This document shows, piece after piece, positions 45,201 through 58,559 of a DNA stretch of 64,000 nt. Source of the DNA: Lophius americanus (lineage: Eukaryota; Chordata; Actinopteri; Lophiiformes; Lophiidae); NCBI GenBank assembly GCA_037951165.1, contig JBBDHG010000097.1, positions 5,332,501 through 5,396,500 of the forward strand. Reading direction: 5' to 3'. Under the pieces are notes generated by a model. That model saw only the letters and a program-made list of their open reading frames with translations. It was not told where the DNA came from and ran no database searches. The position numbers and the translations under genes were made by a program. The stretch's first letter is position 1; each line of letters starts with the position of its first letter.

Positions 45201-47769
45201 GACCGCCGCGGCCGACCAACGACTCGCCGTCCATCTGATCAGAGCGACTCCTTTGCCCGACCTCGGTGGAGTGAAATTTTTTGAAAAACAAAAAACAGGC
45301 ACCGCTAACTGAATTAAGACGAATTGCGGCCAGTTATCTTTTTTTTTTCTTCTCCGCTTCAAAGCGGCGTACAAGAATCACGCTGTCTGTGGTTTGTTGG
45401 CGTTTGCGTGGCTGACTGTGCGACATTGTTTTCGCAGTGAAAGCGCTGTGTGAGAAATACACTGATCCTCTGTTGGCCCTGCTGCCGACTCCACACAGGA
45501 CCTCTGTTCTGTCTTGAAGGTCCACTACGCAGGGACCTCAGGTGGGTCAAGAGTTCTTTCACTGGGCTCCAAACTCCAATTCGAATCCTCCTGCTTTGTC
45601 CGACCTCAGTTTGTTGGCGGGATGTGAATAGCTCGGTCAGTCTCCATTAAAACGTATCCCGATTCCTGCGGCAACACACGCTTCCTACTAAAGGGTTAGT
45701 TCACACAAATAGCAAATAGAAATGTTCTAACTAACCTTTGTGGCGCTACAGCAGTAGGATGGAATTGCATAAAAGTACATTTTTGTTGCTCGAAGCGTGT
45801 TCCTCTTTCCAGGTATGGCATCTTTGTCATGTCGCCTCATTGTTGACTCACTATAAGAGGACTTTGGGTTCAAATCCATTTCATGGGGGACCTGAGGCCT
45901 TTCTTAGTGAAGTTTTCATGTTCTTCCCACGTTCTCCGGCTTGTTCACACAGACTAAACAAATGCAGGAAAGTTGAGACGGTAACTCCAAATTGCTCATG
46001 AGTGTTAATGTCAATGTAAAAAAAAAAAATCCATTTCTGCAAAACCTGGACAAATTAACGCCGGTAGTAGTTTTTGATGGAATTACCCTTTAATTGGCTT
46101 CGATGAGGCTCCTATTTTACATATGCACAACTCTTTTGTCGCCGTTTTGGAGGAAGTTTGCGGTTTGTTTAATTAAAAACATAACTTTTGTAGATCCTTC
46201 ACTTTAGTTTATATATTTTTTCCCCCCATAAATCGTTATTTAACTTTTCCCTGTTATGTCAACAATTTCAACCAAACTGAGTTTTGTTGGATATAATTTA
46301 ATAACAGCTTTAAGATGAAACGAGTAGAGAGCTGATTATTTATGGGTCGTTGAAGAGGACGTAGTTTGAAAAGTTAACTCAAACGAATTAACTAGATCGG
46401 ATGTAGTTGCTCTTATTTAAAGGTACAGTCTGCCATATTTGGGGGTTTCTCTTTAGAATTAATGGAATATATAGTCGTAATTATTCTTTTTCATTTTGTG
46501 GTACCGGCTACAATCAGCTGAAAAAACGTTTTTTGTAACGTTAGTTTGGATAAAGCCCGTTTGAAAACGGGTCTTCGCTTTCATATGGGAGCCACCATGT
46601 TTTCACTGTCGCCTGGATGGACAAACCAGATTCCGCTGAAAAAGTGTTTTTGTGTTATGACAAAAGGAGGATCGAACTTTATCATTTGGAAAAAGAAGAA
46701 GCAACAGAGTGTGTGTGAGTGCGTGGGTTCTTCTCACTGATGACACAGGTGGAAACAACAACACACACTCATCCACGCAGGGATCTGTCCTCTTGTCATC
46801 ACATAGACTTCCCCAACATTCCCTCCTCAGGCCCGGCCTGCTGCTGGAAATAAGGAAGAGCACACAAGCCACCTGTGATAATCGGACTCTTCCTCCCTGG
46901 CACCGGTACCTGAGCCATTCTCACTATCTCTCTCCTCTGCTGCTGATCGCCCACTGCCACAGCTGATCTTCATTGACAAAAACTTCATCTCTATCAAACA
47001 CCCAAACAGTGTGCTCGCTAATCGCTGTCACAAATCCCTCCCCCAGAAGTTGTGCTTACCCTCGTTCTGTCCGCCTGGATGACGGCCACACAAGAAACAT
47101 CATCCTTCTGTAGTAGTTACAAGTTTTTTTTAATGATCACATCATCCATTAAATGTCCTCAAAAAGAGAAAAAAAAAAAGAAGTATCTCATTGCATATTT
47201 ATTTCTTTGGGGTTTTTATGAATGTAATTGTCTTAGGCATTTTACATTTACCCTTAAAATGACAAATTGTCTGGCCAAGCAGGTTTTTGAAACGGCTCAA
47301 ATAAAATCTGACTCATTGAAATTATCTCATGTCGGAAATCTTACATTTTTTGGGAAAATAGTCAATCATAATTAGATTAATGTATGTATTATTAGAACAA
47401 CCTTTCAGTAAGGAATGTTCTCAGAAAATAAATTGACTTTTTTGGATGTATCAAAGAACATAATTCTCCTCAGTAAGTCCTGCCACGCTTTTAATAAACC
47501 CAAATAATCAGACTTACTGACTGGGAAAATGAGCAAAATGAGCTCAACCAAACAGTCAGGACATTATTAACTGAATATTTCTTTACTTTAAGAGACAGGA
47601 AGCACACACTAATGTAATAATAATGATAAGAGATCATCCTGCATCCTACAGCGTAATGACAAACCTTTCTTTTGTTTCCCTCTGTTTCAGGTGACTTTCA
47701 TGACTTTTAAAGTCATCAACAAGTGAGAAGAGGGCGACGGAGTTGAAGTCTCTTATTTGTGTAAGTTTC

Positions 47770-47771
<2 letters not shown>

Positions 47772-47841
<70 letters not shown>
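47772..47841 (+). repeat. (TG)35 microsatellite
   Basis: 70 uninterrupted bases; the longest dinucleotide TG run in the window. Confidence 0.95.
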
Positions 47842-47843
<2 letters not shown>

Positions 47844-48129
47844 TGTCTGGAAGATTACACCCAACCTATCGCAGATATTAATCTCTGATAGCGTGAACGC
47901 CGTTGTTTCACTCCTCCAAGGAGACTAACTCTCGCCGGTGTTTGAACAGAACTGGTTCTGTAGCCGCGCTCGTGTCGGAGCGGCGAGCCGCGGAGGCGTG
48001 AGTCCATGTGAGGAACTCTGTGGCCGTCTCTGTGCGTGTCCACTGACTCTCTCCACTCCGGCGGGACACACGGAACACTTTTGATTTGTTTTGCAGAAAA
48101 TGCAGACCTCCTCCTCTTCTTCGGTTAGT

Positions 48130-48560
48130 ATTCTGCCCTGCGCTCCCTCAATAGCTCGCTTTCACTCGGGTGAAGAAAGGAGTCTTTTAAAAGACTCTCG
48201 CAGGCATCACTCCAGGAACCTTTCAGCGCCGGGACCTACAGTACGCCTTTTAATGGACTTTCTCTCTCCGAGCAATAAAGATTATATCTGGAGTCAATGG
48301 TGCCGTAGGTAACACTAGCCCAGATTAAGCTGCTGAGGTCCAGCCGAATGGCTTCAGCAGAAGAGGGACGCATATGAAACGTACAGATGGGAGGTTTGAG
48401 AAAAGAGCGATCTGACCATCTGGCTAATCCCCCTGTTTAAGAATACTTATTAAGGCCCTCTCTAGTGGCCCTTGAGCCGTGTCACTGCTGGGTCAACAAG
48501 TGGCCTGTTTGATTCTCAGCGGTGAGCCTCCGGGCGAGGGGACAGACAGGCATCAGAGCG
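48130..48560. promoter_or_regulatory. Candidate conserved non-coding element
   Basis: Repeat-free block including the 16-bp palindrome AGTCTTTTAAAAGACT (48181-48196) and GCAATAAAGATTATATCTGG. Conservation untested. Confidence 0.25.
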
Positions 48561-49179
48561 TTGTTGTGGTTAATAATCTGGGTCCTGCTGGTTGCTGGCG
48601 GGGTCCAGTTTCAAAGAGTTGATTTATGGCTCGTGTAAATCGGCTTGTATTACAATCTGGGGGTCGAGAACCCATTATGGGTTCCACAAGGTAAATAAAT
48701 AATCCAAGTCCTTTTTCTGGTGAATTACTGGAATTTATCTGTTTTTAGTGACAGATATTTTTATGCCTCTGCAAGTTGGGGCGTATCGGGTTCCCCTTAA
48801 GAATCCATCTGTAGGTATACGTAGGAAGGGGGACGGTCTATCCGCCTATCTTATTCAAAGACAACTGGACATATTTCATTGAATTCACACACACGTGTTC
48901 TGAGAGGTCTTAACCCTTCAATGTCCTCACCCAGAAAAAAAACCCCACGGCATAACGATTTCTTTGTTTGTTGTTCAGACGCAGCTAAATTTACCATATA
49001 AATGACAAAGTGTTTGTTTAAGCATGTTTTTAAACAGTGAAAAAGAATAGTACTTATAAAAGTATTTAATTATTTCATGGAAAATTGTTATTTTTAAGTA
49101 GGTTGGCTCAACCGTTAAAAAAGCAGAGTTGTATCAAGTTACATAATTCTGTTTAGTAGGTCCTTACGCCTTTTCCTCG

Positions 49180-49290
49180 TGGCCCCTCTGACCTTTGGTG
49201 TCACCCAGGGCCCTGTCCTTGGCCCCTTTTTTTCAAAGCATATATAGCCTGTCACTGGGTCAGATTATAAACTCAAAAAGAGCTCAACCA
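49180..49290 (+). mobile_element. LINE reverse-transcriptase scrap
   Basis: Translates as FGVTQGPVLGPFF, a decayed form of the GVPQGS-x-LGP block of non-LTR reverse transcriptases, followed by CACTGGGTCAGATTATAAAC. The same two elements occur at 63.2 kb. Confidence 0.65.
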
Positions 49291-51674
49291 GACAGTGGGG
49301 CAGGACATTAAACGGCATAATTAATAATAATGATTAGATTTATTCAATCACGCCTTAATGGTTGCATCGCATAGTTTGTTCCTTTAATTTGCTTATTCTA
49401 ACATTTTCTAGCCACATTTGAACTTTTCCTGTCCCAATCGCTCACATTCATCTAGAATAGAATAGTGGTTTATTCACAATATCACTAATGACTTTTTTCC
49501 AATAGCTGGAGTTTTCTTGTTTGAAAGAACAATTAAATTATGCAAATAATCCCGTAAATATTACCGGCAACATAACTTTGGTTCTCTCTGTCTGATTGTG
49601 CTGAAAAGATGTCACGATTGGGGAAAACCGGACGTCTTAGCCTACTTTTAATTATATCAAACTTAATTTCATTACCTGGAAATCACATTAGTGGCTCATA
49701 CATACACTTTATTTTCAAATCTCCTTTCATGCCTCTGAGATGACAATTGCGAGCTTCCCTCAGTAATATTTAGCGAGCATTAATCTGCTACCGATGGTGT
49801 CATGATGCTAATAACTCATGCGTTCATTGGACGGCCGTGTCGGAGGATTGGCAAAGTCGAGGTCTTGACGTTGCGCACCGTGTCTGCTGGCTTTGCCTTT
49901 GATGTAGAAGATCTGACAGGTTGTTCACCTTCACAGGACGACTAACTAGATCCAGATTGTTATTTGTGGTCCAACTGTGTTTTGTGTTAGATTGGGGGAA
50001 TTCAATCCCGTGTTATTTAAAGGGATGCTCATCTGAGATATTCAGTGCTATTGAGAATCTGGACGATAAGGGTCTGTCATCTCCTTCTCCTCCTTCCAGC
50101 TGTAAGTGGCAGGGTTTGAGAACAGATTTCAGCGCCTTCATGCGTCCATGCGGGCGAGTCGGCAGAGCGCTGCTCGCTCTAATAGCAGTCATTTGCCAGG
50201 AGTTAGAAAAGCGACCCAGACAGCAGGCGGTCGTTGGGCTGATTTGTGGTGAGCTAATGAGCTAAGGAGCTAATGAATGAACTGAGGTTACCTGTTTGGT
50301 TTCCCCAGAAACAATATCATCTTCTGCTTCTTGCTCCAGCTTGGCATGTGAACCCCAGTGTGTTGCAGCGCCGGAGGAATCAGCGCTGCTAATGGGCAAC
50401 ATCCAACCACATTTACTCTGCTTAGCAGGCGGCTTTTATGTCCTCTTGAGCCGGGATCTTTACTTAAATGATCCCATTTGTCCGCATATGAAATGTCCCC
50501 ATGGTCGGGAGGTCGCGGGAAAGAAGCTCCGCGTAGCTGTGGGAAAAGAGACGCCGACCTTAAGCACGTGCGCCACGCTTCAAGTCGGCGCCGCGGCTCG
50601 TGCGTTCGTGCCTGCTTCATGTATTTAGCTGTTTTTCAGGGATTGTCTGTGTCATTTTATTTATGTTGTTTCTTGCATGCATGGTTGTGTTCTGCACACT
50701 CATGCCTCATCAACGTCCCGAGTGAAGCCCATCTGGTTTGCTTTGAAGGGGCCCGTGGAGCTGCAGCAGCCGGGGCTGGAAGGCAGGGCCGGGCCAGCAG
50801 CGGTTCCCCCCCACTTACACTTTAATCCACGGTGCGAGGCCCTCTGCCAGTAACAGTATAGACCGACCCTCATGGCTACTTCCCAAACCACCCAAGCTCA
50901 TACCCCACTTTCTCTCTTCTATTGCCCTTGAAATGGGGCCTGCTCTAAATATTATCTCCCCCCGTGCTTTATCCCTCCGTTTATCCCTCAGACGGCAGCG
51001 AGAAGAAAGGAACCGTGAGGCTGAGTCACTTTTTCCCCTCTCCTCTCCTCTCTCCAAAACCACAGGCAGCGGCAGCGGCTTCCTGGAGATGAGCGCTTTT
51101 GTCTGTTCTGTGACCGCTGCGGCTTTAGGCAGATCCTCCTCTGGTGAGGTAATGCACGGGCTAGATGAGGAGGCAGAGTGAGAAAGGAGGGAGGTGAAAG
51201 AGGAGAGCAGCTTGAGGATGGCTCTATATTTTAACCTCTGGTTTGGATGGTGAGAGGTTACTCCACTGGGATGCGTGCTCCTTTTCAGCAACACCCTGCT
51301 TCCCGTGGAGGAGGCCTGTGCGCATACTTGGAGGTGGCCAGTGGTGCCTGTAGGTCTTCTGCAGCGTCTGCGGGCGCAACAATGAAGGCCTCCTCAACCG
51401 TTGTGGGAGGAGACATTGTTCTTTCTTTATGTAGAGATTTTCCTTGGTGATGCAGTTTTCCGACCAGCAACCGTTTTAGTAGCAACAAAAATCCTTTTTA
51501 GGAATTATGGTGTCGGTCAGTTTTGGGACGGACAGGAAGTGGGAGTGTCCCTGATAAGTTCTCCTGGTGCTTTGAGGAAAAAAAAACAACAAAACTCCTT
51601 GTAAATACCAGTTAATCAACCTCCTCTAGGTGACGGGGGACGCTAATGGTCAAATTCAACACATTCTGTGTTCC

Positions 51675-51745
51675 ACCAAACAGCCATAACATTATAACCA
51701 CTGACATGTGAAGCCAAAGACACTGATTACCTCGTTGGAATGGAG
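51675..51745 (+). mobile_element. Tc1/mariner remnant, left part of a split copy
   Basis: AGCCATAACATTATAACCAC, then GATTACCTCGTTGGAATGG; the same element resumes at 52,136 after a LINE insertion. Confidence 0.8.
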
Positions 51746-52135
51746 TGTAAATGAAAGGGAGGCAGGTGGAAAGGTGAGGATGAAAGGAGTAGAGGTGGAG
51801 AAGGTGAAGGGGTTTATGTAATTGGGGTAAACTGTTCAGAGCGACGGGGATTGTGGGAAACGGGGGAAGAAGCGAGTGTGGAGTGGAGAGGATGGAGCAG
51901 ATTGTCAAAAGCTATCTGTGACAGATGAGTAGCAGCAGGAGTGAAGGGAAGCGTTTCTAAGATGGTGGTGAGAGCAGCTCTGCTGGACGGTTTAGAGACG
52001 GCGGCTCTGACCAAAAGACATGAGGCAGAGCTGGAGGTGTTCAGAGGTTGTCTGTAACAGTGGAAGATGCAGAGGAAAGGACAAGATGGAAACAGATGAT
52101 CTTCTGTGGAGACCCCTGAATATGAATATGAAGAT
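51746..52135 (+). mobile_element. 5'-truncated LINE 3' end, nested in Tc1
   Basis: Contains GGTTTAGAGACGGCGGCTCT, CAGAGCTGGAGGTGTTCAGA, GGAAGATGCAGAGGA and GGAAACAGATGATCTTCTGT, the 3' end of a common teleost LINE, followed by a short GAATAT tail. Flanked on both sides by a diverged copy of the Tc1 words TCTCGTTACAATGG, consistent with a target-site duplication. Confidence 0.75.
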
Positions 52136-52430
52136 CTCGTTACAATGGCGCCTGTCAGTGCTGGTCTCGTTGGGTGTTCCTGCTCTGCAGAGGTCACGAG
52201 CCGGGAACGACGACTGGTGAACTGGTGACAGGTTCATGGGTGCCTAAGGCTGAGTGATGCATGTGGTGACCAAAGGGTAGCAGGTGTTGTCAGATCCCAC
52301 AGAGGAGCTACTGTAGCACAAATTAGCTGAAGAAGTTCCTTCCAATGGAGGCGCTGTGAGAAATGTGTCAGGACACACGATGCATGTTAGAACTGTTTTG
52401 GCAGCAGAATGCTGAAAGTAAAAGAACTCT
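52136..52430 (+). mobile_element. Tc1/mariner remnant, right part of a split copy
   Basis: Continues the Tc1 order after the LINE: GTGACAGGTTCATGGGTGCC, CAGATCCCACAGAGGAGCTA and TGTAGCACAAATTAGCTGAA, then GTCAGGACACACGATGCATG. Frame disrupted. Confidence 0.8.
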
Positions 52431-53179
52431 GAGGAATCAGTAAGTCTTTTTTGTCTTCACCTTTTCCCCTGATCCCTCTCTGGACCCTCCAGGGAGAGTA
52501 AGGCGGCATTATTATCAGACCCTTTCTTCACTAAAAGCTTCACAATGACCAGAAAAACCACTCCGATCACATGGCAGACGCCCATCTCCTGATAACCCCC
52601 CCCCACCCGACTCTGTTTCCACACTGACAACTGTTTTCTGCTCAGACGGTTTGTCTCCAGTTGAGGAATGCCACCATCACTGAAATTCAGGATAACTGCA
52701 TCCTGTTTTAACTGCCATGGGTCATGGAGGTCAGAGGTCAGGGTCAATCTCAGCTGTTGTGCCTCCGGGCACCTGGTCCATTCAACATTGTGATCCAATG
52801 TGTTATGCTTCCCAAACGGTATTCTTCTTCATCTCTTTTCAACATGCCACAGCGGGACACAGGTTCTTCTCCTTCAACACTTTTTTCACATCATCGGCTT
52901 TCGAAGCAGCTTGTGTTGAGACGCAGTGAAGGAGGAAGGCGTGGAGACAAAGCGTCGCTGACCTGCTGCAAACACCTGTTTCACACACCGGAGACCGTGG
53001 CAGTTTCTCCATCCGTACACTAAACATCGCCACATCCTCGTAATGACAGAATTCTCATTACTTTCAAAAAGCCGCACCTCGTTTTTGAAGCCGCAATCTG
53101 CCAAAATGAACTGACCTTAATGGCCGCCGACTACATTCCGACGCCGGCCAACCCCCTCCTCCTCTTCCAATGATCTGAT

Positions 53180-53400
53180 CGTTTAAGTACATGCTAGCAT
53201 AACTGAGGTCCCTTCCCTGATTAGATTTGCAGCAGCTTTTAACAAAGCCTGCTCGAACTTAATCCAATGAGGCCCATTGTAGGGAAAGCGGAGGGATGAC
53301 ATCGCTCCTGGTTAGCTTCAGAATCAACCCGGCCGATGAGCAATTAGTGGCTATGCTGATGAAGAGGCACGACTAAAACTGATGACGCGTGTGAGCGGCC
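53180..53400. promoter_or_regulatory. Candidate conserved non-coding element
   Basis: Repeat-free, with GATTAGATTTGCAGCAGCTT, CTTAATCCAATGAGG and GAGCAATTAGTGGC. Conservation untested. Confidence 0.22.
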
Positions 53401-55173
53401 AGTCCGCACAAAAAACACCTTTTTACATAATCAGGACACATTCACTTTCTAGAACGGGCTTGGAAATAAGCGTTATATCCGTGAAAGTAAAGGTTTAGTT
53501 AGCCGTACGAGAGATTAAGAACACCTTAACTGAACAATCAACCCTGACTATAAGAGCCGCCGTCTTTCACTCTTTGGTCGAATACAGCCGAAGACGTCCG
53601 GATGACACAGGTGGCGAAGGTTGGCGATTTCGAGGAATTCCGCCCAGTTGCAGACTCCTTGAACTCAGCGGACCTGACCCATCGGGACCGGAACGAGCGG
53701 CCAAGCGCTGCAGTAGGGTGCATACTCCGATAACACCGGCCTCTCCATAATCACAGTTAGAGCCTGAACCTCTTTTGGCCTGTGGCTGGTTGTCACACAA
53801 TCAATCCCCTAATCGTCTCCTTTGTTCTCCGTCACCCTCAATTAGTCATGAGCCAGGAGTCAGCCGGAGGAGGTGTGTGTGAGAGATTACGGGCCGGCGC
53901 TCCAAAACATTAATTACAGTTACTGGTGTCTGACGCATACTGTTGGACGGTCAAAGAAGCCGCTCGCATCTATTGATGGGGATTCAGACGTCCAATTATG
54001 GGCTGATGCACAGAAAACCGAACAATACAGAAATATATAATAGAATATTTTCATTGAATACCTTATTATTATTATTATTATTAGCATTATTGTAATTGTT
54101 ATTTTATTGTCAATGATGATGATGATAATTCATACTCATCAGAATCAGAATCGGAAAAATGATTTATCAGCAAGTAAGTAAGACTAACAAGGATTTTGAC
54201 CTGGTGTCTTAGTTACAAAAGTCCAAGCATAATATAAGCATTTGAAATAAAAATAGGAATGTTATAATAAAAGTGACGGTGCAAAAGTGCAATAATAATA
54301 GTAATAATCAGTACATTCATATCATCATCATCAATAATAATAATGATAATAATAATAATAATTGCACAGATTTCCTTTGATTTCTCAGGAGATAACACTT
54401 AGATCTGGATAGGAGAAAACTAGACTAGACCACAAACCACTAGATTTAAATATGTCTTCATAAGTACTTTTCCTCCGCTGCTGTTTGTTTAAAAAAAATA
54501 TATATATATATGCTAATGGATGTTCAGGAAAGTTTAGCAAAAATAAGAAATAACTTTGTCCTTAAACGCTGTCACACCTAAGGCAGTGTTTATCTTGTAT
54601 GTCATCTTGCGGGCGTTTGTTGGTTCTTGCCCTCGGCCTGAACCGATCTTTTTTTTTAACCCTCCTGTTTTTCTCTTGATCTCTTCTTCTCTCCCATTCT
54701 GTGTCCGTCAGCCCCTTCTCTTTTACGAACAATAAGATTTCACACTTACTATAAATAGGTCGCAACAAGTCAGACCTCGCCCACTCAAGCTGTAACTAAT
54801 CCAGAACTATGTAACAGTGCGCCTTGAGGTTCAACGATCCAGCCAATGGGAAGCTGGGAGATGAGCAGGCGTGTTGGTTTTGTAGGATGATTTTGGAAGC
54901 GGTCCAAGTTAATCAGGGACGTTTTTGCTCAACACAAGCTATTTATTACCGTTTGATGAGGCTCCGCCCGTTTGCTGCTCATGCACTTTATTCAACTCCA
55001 TCATTCAGACTTTGGCAGAGTAGGACCGGCAGGTCGGTCTGTTCGTACATAAACGTCAGCTGATCCGGGCCTGCGTTCGCCGGTGGACAGAAGCTGATAT
55101 ATGGTATGATTTATGAAATTTGATTCACGGGGATAAAAAGCTGTGTGATCACCGCTCACAAATATATATCTAT

Positions 55174-55174
<1 letters not shown>

Positions 55175-55260
<86 letters not shown>
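55175..55260 (+). repeat. (AT)n microsatellite
   Basis: About 86 bases of pure TA, followed by TCTATATC-type simple sequence to about 55,405; prone to cruciform formation and length error. Confidence 0.95.
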
Positions 55261-55263
<3 letters not shown>

Positions 55264-55711
55264 CCCTCTCTATATATATATAAATCTATATCTCTATCTC
55301 TATCTATATCTATATATCTATATCTATATATCTATATATCTCTCTATATATGTGTCTATAATCAAGATATGTCTTTATATAGATAGATATGTATATATAT
55401 ATATTGGGGTGGTTTTAGGATAATGGAGATAAAAAAAGATTATGTGGGAGCAATATGATTAAAAAATGATTTGATTAAAACATTTTTTATATTGGATTAA
55501 AAATGTGAAGGAAGAGTGAGTCAACATCGGTCTTGGACTATATTTATAAAACTTTTCTGAAAGTTAGAAATGAATTAATGCATCGTTGTTTTTTAAAGCT
55601 ATTTAAAGTAATTAATGAATCTTGTTTATTATTTTTTCCAAACCCTTTGCTTAAGGAGTAATATAAAGCTTTGACCCTGTCAACATGATGAAAATAAAGT
55701 TATTTAAAGAA

Positions 55712-55738
55712 AAAAGAAGAAGAAGAAGAAGAAGAAGC
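55712..55738 (+). repeat. (GAA)n microsatellite
   Basis: About nine GAA units. The sequence after it (TGCGTTCACCGGTGGACAG) repeats one just before the AT tract at 55,071-55,091. Confidence 0.85.
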
Positions 55739-55959
55739 TGCGTTCACCGGTGGACAGTAGCTGATCTGCGGTGCGATAAATGAAAATTGATTTGCGGGGT
55801 TAAAAAAAGCTGCGTTATGTGAGCTGGAGGCCTTCGAGACTGATAAGAACCCAGACCAACCTGATGTCGGAGGGTCTGTTTCTGAAAGCCTTCGGATGAG
55901 CCCTTAAAATGTTTGGGTCCCTCTCAAAGCTTTGGATCACAAGGATAATGGTGACAGAC

Positions 55960-56220
55960 TTTTCAGGCCCCTGCCTATTTGTCGTGACGGAAAGATTTGC
56001 GGTCAGATATGCGCTGGATATGGCTAATGATTTATAATCTGGATACTATTAATTTAACCTATGGAGTCTTACTCAATAATTAATGTCTATTGGCATATGA
56101 CTCCATATGCCACACAGTAAACAGCGTGTCTCATAACTATGTATGAGATCTTGTAGACGGCTAATATATGGCTGAAAGGCCCAGAGACAAGCAGCGGGTC
56201 TTAATAAATCAGCCATATGT
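55960..56220. promoter_or_regulatory. Candidate conserved non-coding element
   Basis: Repeat-free AT-rich island with GGCTAATGATTTATAATCTG, AATAATTAATGTC and two CATATG(A/C)-type words. Conservation untested. Confidence 0.28.
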
Positions 56221-56250
56221 AACGAACCCCCTTAATTGTGATATACAGCC

Positions 56251-56288
56251 CGCTCGCTCGCTCGCTCTCTCGCTCGCTCTCTCGCTGC
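56251..56288 (+). repeat. (CGCT)n microsatellite
   Basis: CGCTCGCTCGCTCGCTCTCT followed by CGCTCGCTCTCTCGCTGC. Confidence 0.9.
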
Positions 56289-57231
56289 TGCCATGGAGAA
56301 AGGAATGACTCAAAAGAGAGATGGGGAGAAAAAGTGTGGAGTGAGAGTAGTGAAAGGAAGGAGTCGAGTATCCTTGTCCCCAAATGTAGAATCGCTAAAA
56401 ATGATGCGAACCTTTCCAAGAAAAATAAGGATTTATCAGGATATTAGGCTTATCGAGTCACATGCACCAAAATCATGGACCAAATCAGACCAACAGTTGA
56501 GAAATGATGTCCTGAGAACCTTTGGAGGTTAAGCTCCGCCTAGTTTCCAAAATATACAACTGAACTTTTCAAAAATCAATCCAGTTCTTCCTCGCACACT
56601 CCAAGGTCTATGTGGGTATAACATTTGAAAATGATGACGATGACATTTTCATAATATCCATTATATTATTATATATAATGTAATGATATTTCTCTATTAA
56701 GGTATATAGACTATATATGTACGTACATAGGGAATGTTCATTACTTGAAATAATGTGCAGGTATGCAAAACAACATTTAGAAGGATGTCTATACATTCAC
56801 CAAAAGGTTTTCCAATTTGTTCGCTAGAACTTGTCTTTTATTTATAATAGATTTATTTATGGCTTGTTTTTTTGCTTGTTCAGACTTTCAGTTATTGAGA
56901 TAGTGAACTGAAGACACGTTGCTTCTTTGCCAGCGTAAATCCCTTAAAGCCCTTCGTGCATTTATCATCCGCACGTATGACGAAATCACAGCGGTTTTTA
57001 GACGGAGGAACACAAACGCATTAATATGAAAGACATATTCGCGGCTGGACAAACGTCAGACTTTCCAAAAATCTGAAAAAAACGTGGGACCTGTGATTAG
57101 TCAAGATTAGCCCCTTACATAGTTTAAGGTGGGTCGTGAACAATGTATGCCTGCTGTGGGCCCCTAACGAACAATACACACCTTGTTCAGTGCAAAGAGG
57201 GCCAGACCTGCAGAACACACACCTCTCTGCA

Positions 57232-57234
57232 CGT

Positions 57235-57275
<41 letters not shown>
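57232..57275 (+). repeat. (GT)n microsatellite
   Basis: GTGTGCGTGTGC lead-in, then a pure GT run. Confidence 0.93.
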
Positions 57276-57276
<1 letters not shown>

Positions 57277-58559
57277 TTGATATTCCAGAGAGAGGTGGGG
57301 TGTGACTTATTGGCTTACCTCGCCTTGCTGCTGTGTCATAGCCTTCAACATTTCTTAGCGACGTATGAATATTATGAATCCATCCAGCGTCAGATCTGAG
57401 TATCAGATATTTCATCCACTCAATGTTTCAAATCACCCGGCCGCTTTCCCACAATACACACCTGCTGCTGAGTACACTCCCGAAGCAGGGGCTTCTGCCC
57501 GAGCAGGGGACCCACCATGGAAAGGATTAGTCAGGATTGTGACAGCTCCACATGCCAGGGGACACTCAGATGCCTCCAGCAGCCAAACAAGACAACTGGT
57601 GCCGAGGAGGAGGAGGACGAGGACGAGATCCGCTTCTTCCTCGTCATCTCCTTCATGTTGAAAAAAAACATTCAGCCACGACGACATGTTTGAGATAAGA
57701 GACAGTGATATTTCTTTACCTCTGACAAGGAGGCTCCGTTTTCATAACGGCTGGACTGATGGACAGTGAAGAACTCCACTATTTTTGGTTTGGATCCGGT
57801 ATCATTATCATACGCACCAAACTTGGACTAAATAGGAGTAATAAACTCACTCCTGCACAAATCCACTCTTTTTGCTTTCATTTATGTCCTTGTGTCGGAG
57901 TTACAGGCCGACACCGAGTAGAAATCGTGCGTTCGGGGCGAAGACGATGGTTACGACCATCTGCACACATTACAGATTCAGGGGCGGTGGTCAATAATTG
58001 AGCGGAGATGCGCTGTTTTTCCAACGACTCCAAAGAACACGCCTCTGAATAATGCAGCCATTCCAATGCCAAAAAAGCCGGATAAATCCTCAGATAGGGA
58101 ACAAAGCTCATTGTCAGAGGATAGTGAGGCAAGTGGGATTACAATGGGGGCATCCAGCGAGGCGACATGTCAGTCCTAATCTGGGATTAGAAGGCTTTCA
58201 CACCTCCTGGGTGCTCTAAAAGCCACCTGTTTGGACGCTCCTTCTGATGATGTGACCCTCTAGAGCTCCTGGTTTGATCCTAATTCTTCTGCTTGCATCA
58301 AAGTTTTACGGGTTACGCCATCACAAAGATGCGGCGTCCAAAATGAAAGTGTGTGTTTTGATTTGCTGATATAGATACAGCCTCATTGTATTTCTGCATC
58401 ACCGTCACCTTGATATCGTTGTTCTGTAGGGGTTGCAGTGACTCATATTCTTACTGTAAAATCATCTAGATCATCCCTGAAGCCTTGACTTATCATCTAA
58501 ATAACTGAAATAATGAAGATGCACCTCAATTGTTCATCACTTGTTTGTTTTGGAGAGCT

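Larger units (their letters stand above)
36001..47000. other. Presumed sox6 intron, middle part
   Basis: No coding exon recognised. Holds a GT run (36,450-36,488), two candidate conserved islands (38,845-38,965; 44,860-45,200), a TCGTCATTTTACGAGAATAA-type minisatellite (40,740-41,235), a perfect hairpin (42,862-42,897) and poly-A (44,375-44,394). Confidence 0.45.

Noticed and set aside
51612..52197. Minus-strand ORFs of 98 and 127 codons
   Set aside because: They are antisense frames of the nested LINE and Tc1 remnants, not genes.
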